NCBI GenBank assembly: GCA_942492735.1
Contig: OW818648.1
Span: 496,001 to 560,000 of the forward strand
Origin: Sporobacter sp942492735
GTDB lineage: Bacteria > Bacillota > Clostridia > Oscillospirales > Oscillospiraceae
DNA length: 64,000 bases
Direction: 5' to 3'
Position 1 is the stretch's first letter. Each line of letters opens with the position of its first letter. A model generated the notes under the pieces. That model had not been told where the DNA came from. It worked only from the letters and a program-made list of their open reading frames with translations, and made no database searches. Below are positions 63,080 through 64,000 of the stretch, piece after piece. The translations under genes and the position numbers were made by a program.

Positions 63080-64000
63080 ATGAGCGTTTTGAATGTAGAA
63101 AATGTCACTTACGGTTTTGGTTCACGGAGAATTTTAGAAAATGCGTCTTTTCGGCTGTTAAAGGGTGAGCATGTCGGCCTCGTCGGAGCAAACGGCGAGG
63201 GTAAATCCACCTTTTTAAATATCATCACCGGCAAGCTGATTCCCGACGAGGGGAATGTCAGCTGGTGTAAACACATCACGACCGGCTACCTTGACCAAAG
63301 CAGCACCCTGACCAAAGGCAAAACAATTCGGGAGGTGCTGCGTGAGGCGTTTACAGACATGTACCGGTTGGAACAGGAGATGCTGGAAATATACGACCGG
63401 ATGTCCGATTGCGGCGAGGAGGAAATGACAGCGCTCTTAGAGGACGTCGGAGATATGCAGGAAATGCTCGAACACAGCGGTTTTTATATTCTGGATTCCC
63501 GCATCGAAGAATACGCCAACGGCCTGGGTCTTGGCGAGATTGGTCTGGATAAGGATGTGGGAGATCTCAGCGGAGGACAGCGTACAAAAGTTTTGTTAAC
63601 CAAGCTTCTTTTAGAGAATCCAATGATTCTGATGCTGGACGAACCCACCAATTTCCTGGATGAAAATCATATCGCGTGGCTGAGGAATCTCCTGCAGAAT
63701 TATGAAAATGCCTTTATTCTGGTCTCCCATGATATCCCCTTTCTCAATTCCGTCGTCAATGTTATATACCATGTTGATAACGCCATACTGACGCGTTATA
63801 AGGGCGATTATGATAACTATATGGTCATGAGTGAGCTGAAAAAGCGCCAGCTTGAGCAGGCTTATGATAAACAGCAAAAAGAGATATCAAGCTTAGAGGA
63901 CTTTATCGCCCGCAACAAAGCGCGCGTTGCGACGACAAATATGGCTAAGAGCCGCCAAAAGAAGCTGGACAAAATGGATATTATCGAGCTGGGCCGGGAA
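63080..64000 (+). CDS. ABC-F family ATPase, N-terminal part
   Basis: The gene starts at ATG 63080 after a GGAGG site and is cut by the window end. The 307 residues present hold the first ABC domain with Walker A 'GLVGANGEGKSTFLNII', signature 'LSGGQRTKVLLTKLLL' and Walker B 'MILMLDEPTNFLD'. The charged linker ('LEQAYDKQQKEISSLEDFIARNKARVATTNMAKSRQKKL') marks ABC-F proteins. These soluble ATPases act on ribosomes in translation or antibiotic protection. The exact subfamily cannot be set without the C-terminus. Confidence 0.92.
   Translation, partial: MSVLNVENVTYGFGSRRILENASFRLLKGEHVGLVGANGEGKSTFLNIITGKLIPDEGNVSWCKHITTGYLDQSSTLTKGKTIREVLREAFTDMYRLEQEMLEIYDRMSDCGEEEMTALLEDVGDMQEMLEHSGFYILDSRIEEYANGLGLGEIGLDKDVGDLSGGQRTKVLLTKLLLENPMILMLDEPTNFLDENHIAWLRNLLQNYENAFILVSHDIPFLNSVVNVIYHVDNAILTRYKGDYDNYMVMSELKKRQLEQAYDKQQKEISSLEDFIARNKARVATTNMAKSRQKKLDKMDIIELGRE

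Noticed and set aside
1..64000. CRISPR arrays, tRNA or rRNA genes, prophage and IS elements
   Set aside because: No regularly spaced repeats, tRNA-like T-loop patterns, integrases or transposases were recognised on either strand.

Overview
The window reads as chromosome of an anaerobic Gram-positive bacterium, most likely a Clostridia member near the Oscillospirales. This placement is inference from gene content; no search or base-composition calculation was run. Supporting signs are strong AGGAGG-type ribosome sites, lipoproteins with Gram-positive style signals, an S-layer-homology protein, a SHOCT protein, a PucR regulator, a glycyl-radical-enzyme activase, and Rnf-like and flavin-based redox proteins. 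No phage, plasmid, IS transposase, CRISPR array, tRNA or rRNA was seen.

Layout. 1-4414: the end of a peptide-type ABC binding protein, then two cupin proteins carrying a repeated four-cysteine motif, then a glycyl-radical activase with no glycyl radical enzyme in view. 4498-12119: housekeeping and accessory genes (mutY, HAD phosphatase, SHOCT protein, two acetyltransferases, a deleted methyltransferase behind a leader-peptide/terminator arrangement, a flavin amine oxidase, a diguanylate cyclase). 12310-16108: an Old-Yellow-Enzyme/Fe-S/FAD reductase, a secreted SLH protein and a rubredoxin-like protein. 16183-24618: a CUT2-type sugar ABC system on the minus strand, a PucR-type regulator transcribed away from it, and a deoC-cdd pair with a HIT protein, together suggesting nucleoside or pentose scavenging. 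24801-34431: membrane and redox genes, including a fumarate-reductase-like flavoprotein, a duplicated-domain lipoprotein, a polyprenyl diphosphate synthase overlapping an NDH-2/DoxX fusion, and gap.

34533-55235 is the most striking region: a minus-strand run of about 20.7 kb with gaps of 15-38 bp. In order of transcription it encodes an Sfp-type phosphopantetheinyl transferase, a C-A NRPS protein lacking a carrier domain, a 4404-residue four-module NRPS ending in a thioesterase, a 7TM histidine kinase, a receiver/HD-GYP response regulator and a GNAT acetyltransferase. The last adenylation domain reads as a threonine specificity code. The thioesterase has Cys in place of the usual nucleophilic Ser, which allows a hypothesis of beta-lactone or other lactone release. 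A good promoter lies upstream of the operon, with an 18-bp perfect palindrome beyond its -35 box.

55502-64000: a glutaredoxin-like protein, a zinc-ribbon protein with a YwaF-like membrane protein, a 44-residue membrane peptide, a stand-alone receiver, a CoA-binding protein, an RnfD-RnfC fusion, a cobalamin riboswitch ahead of an N-terminally short RlmN-like radical SAM protein, a LOG/YqfO-like fusion, and an ABC-F ATPase cut by the window end.
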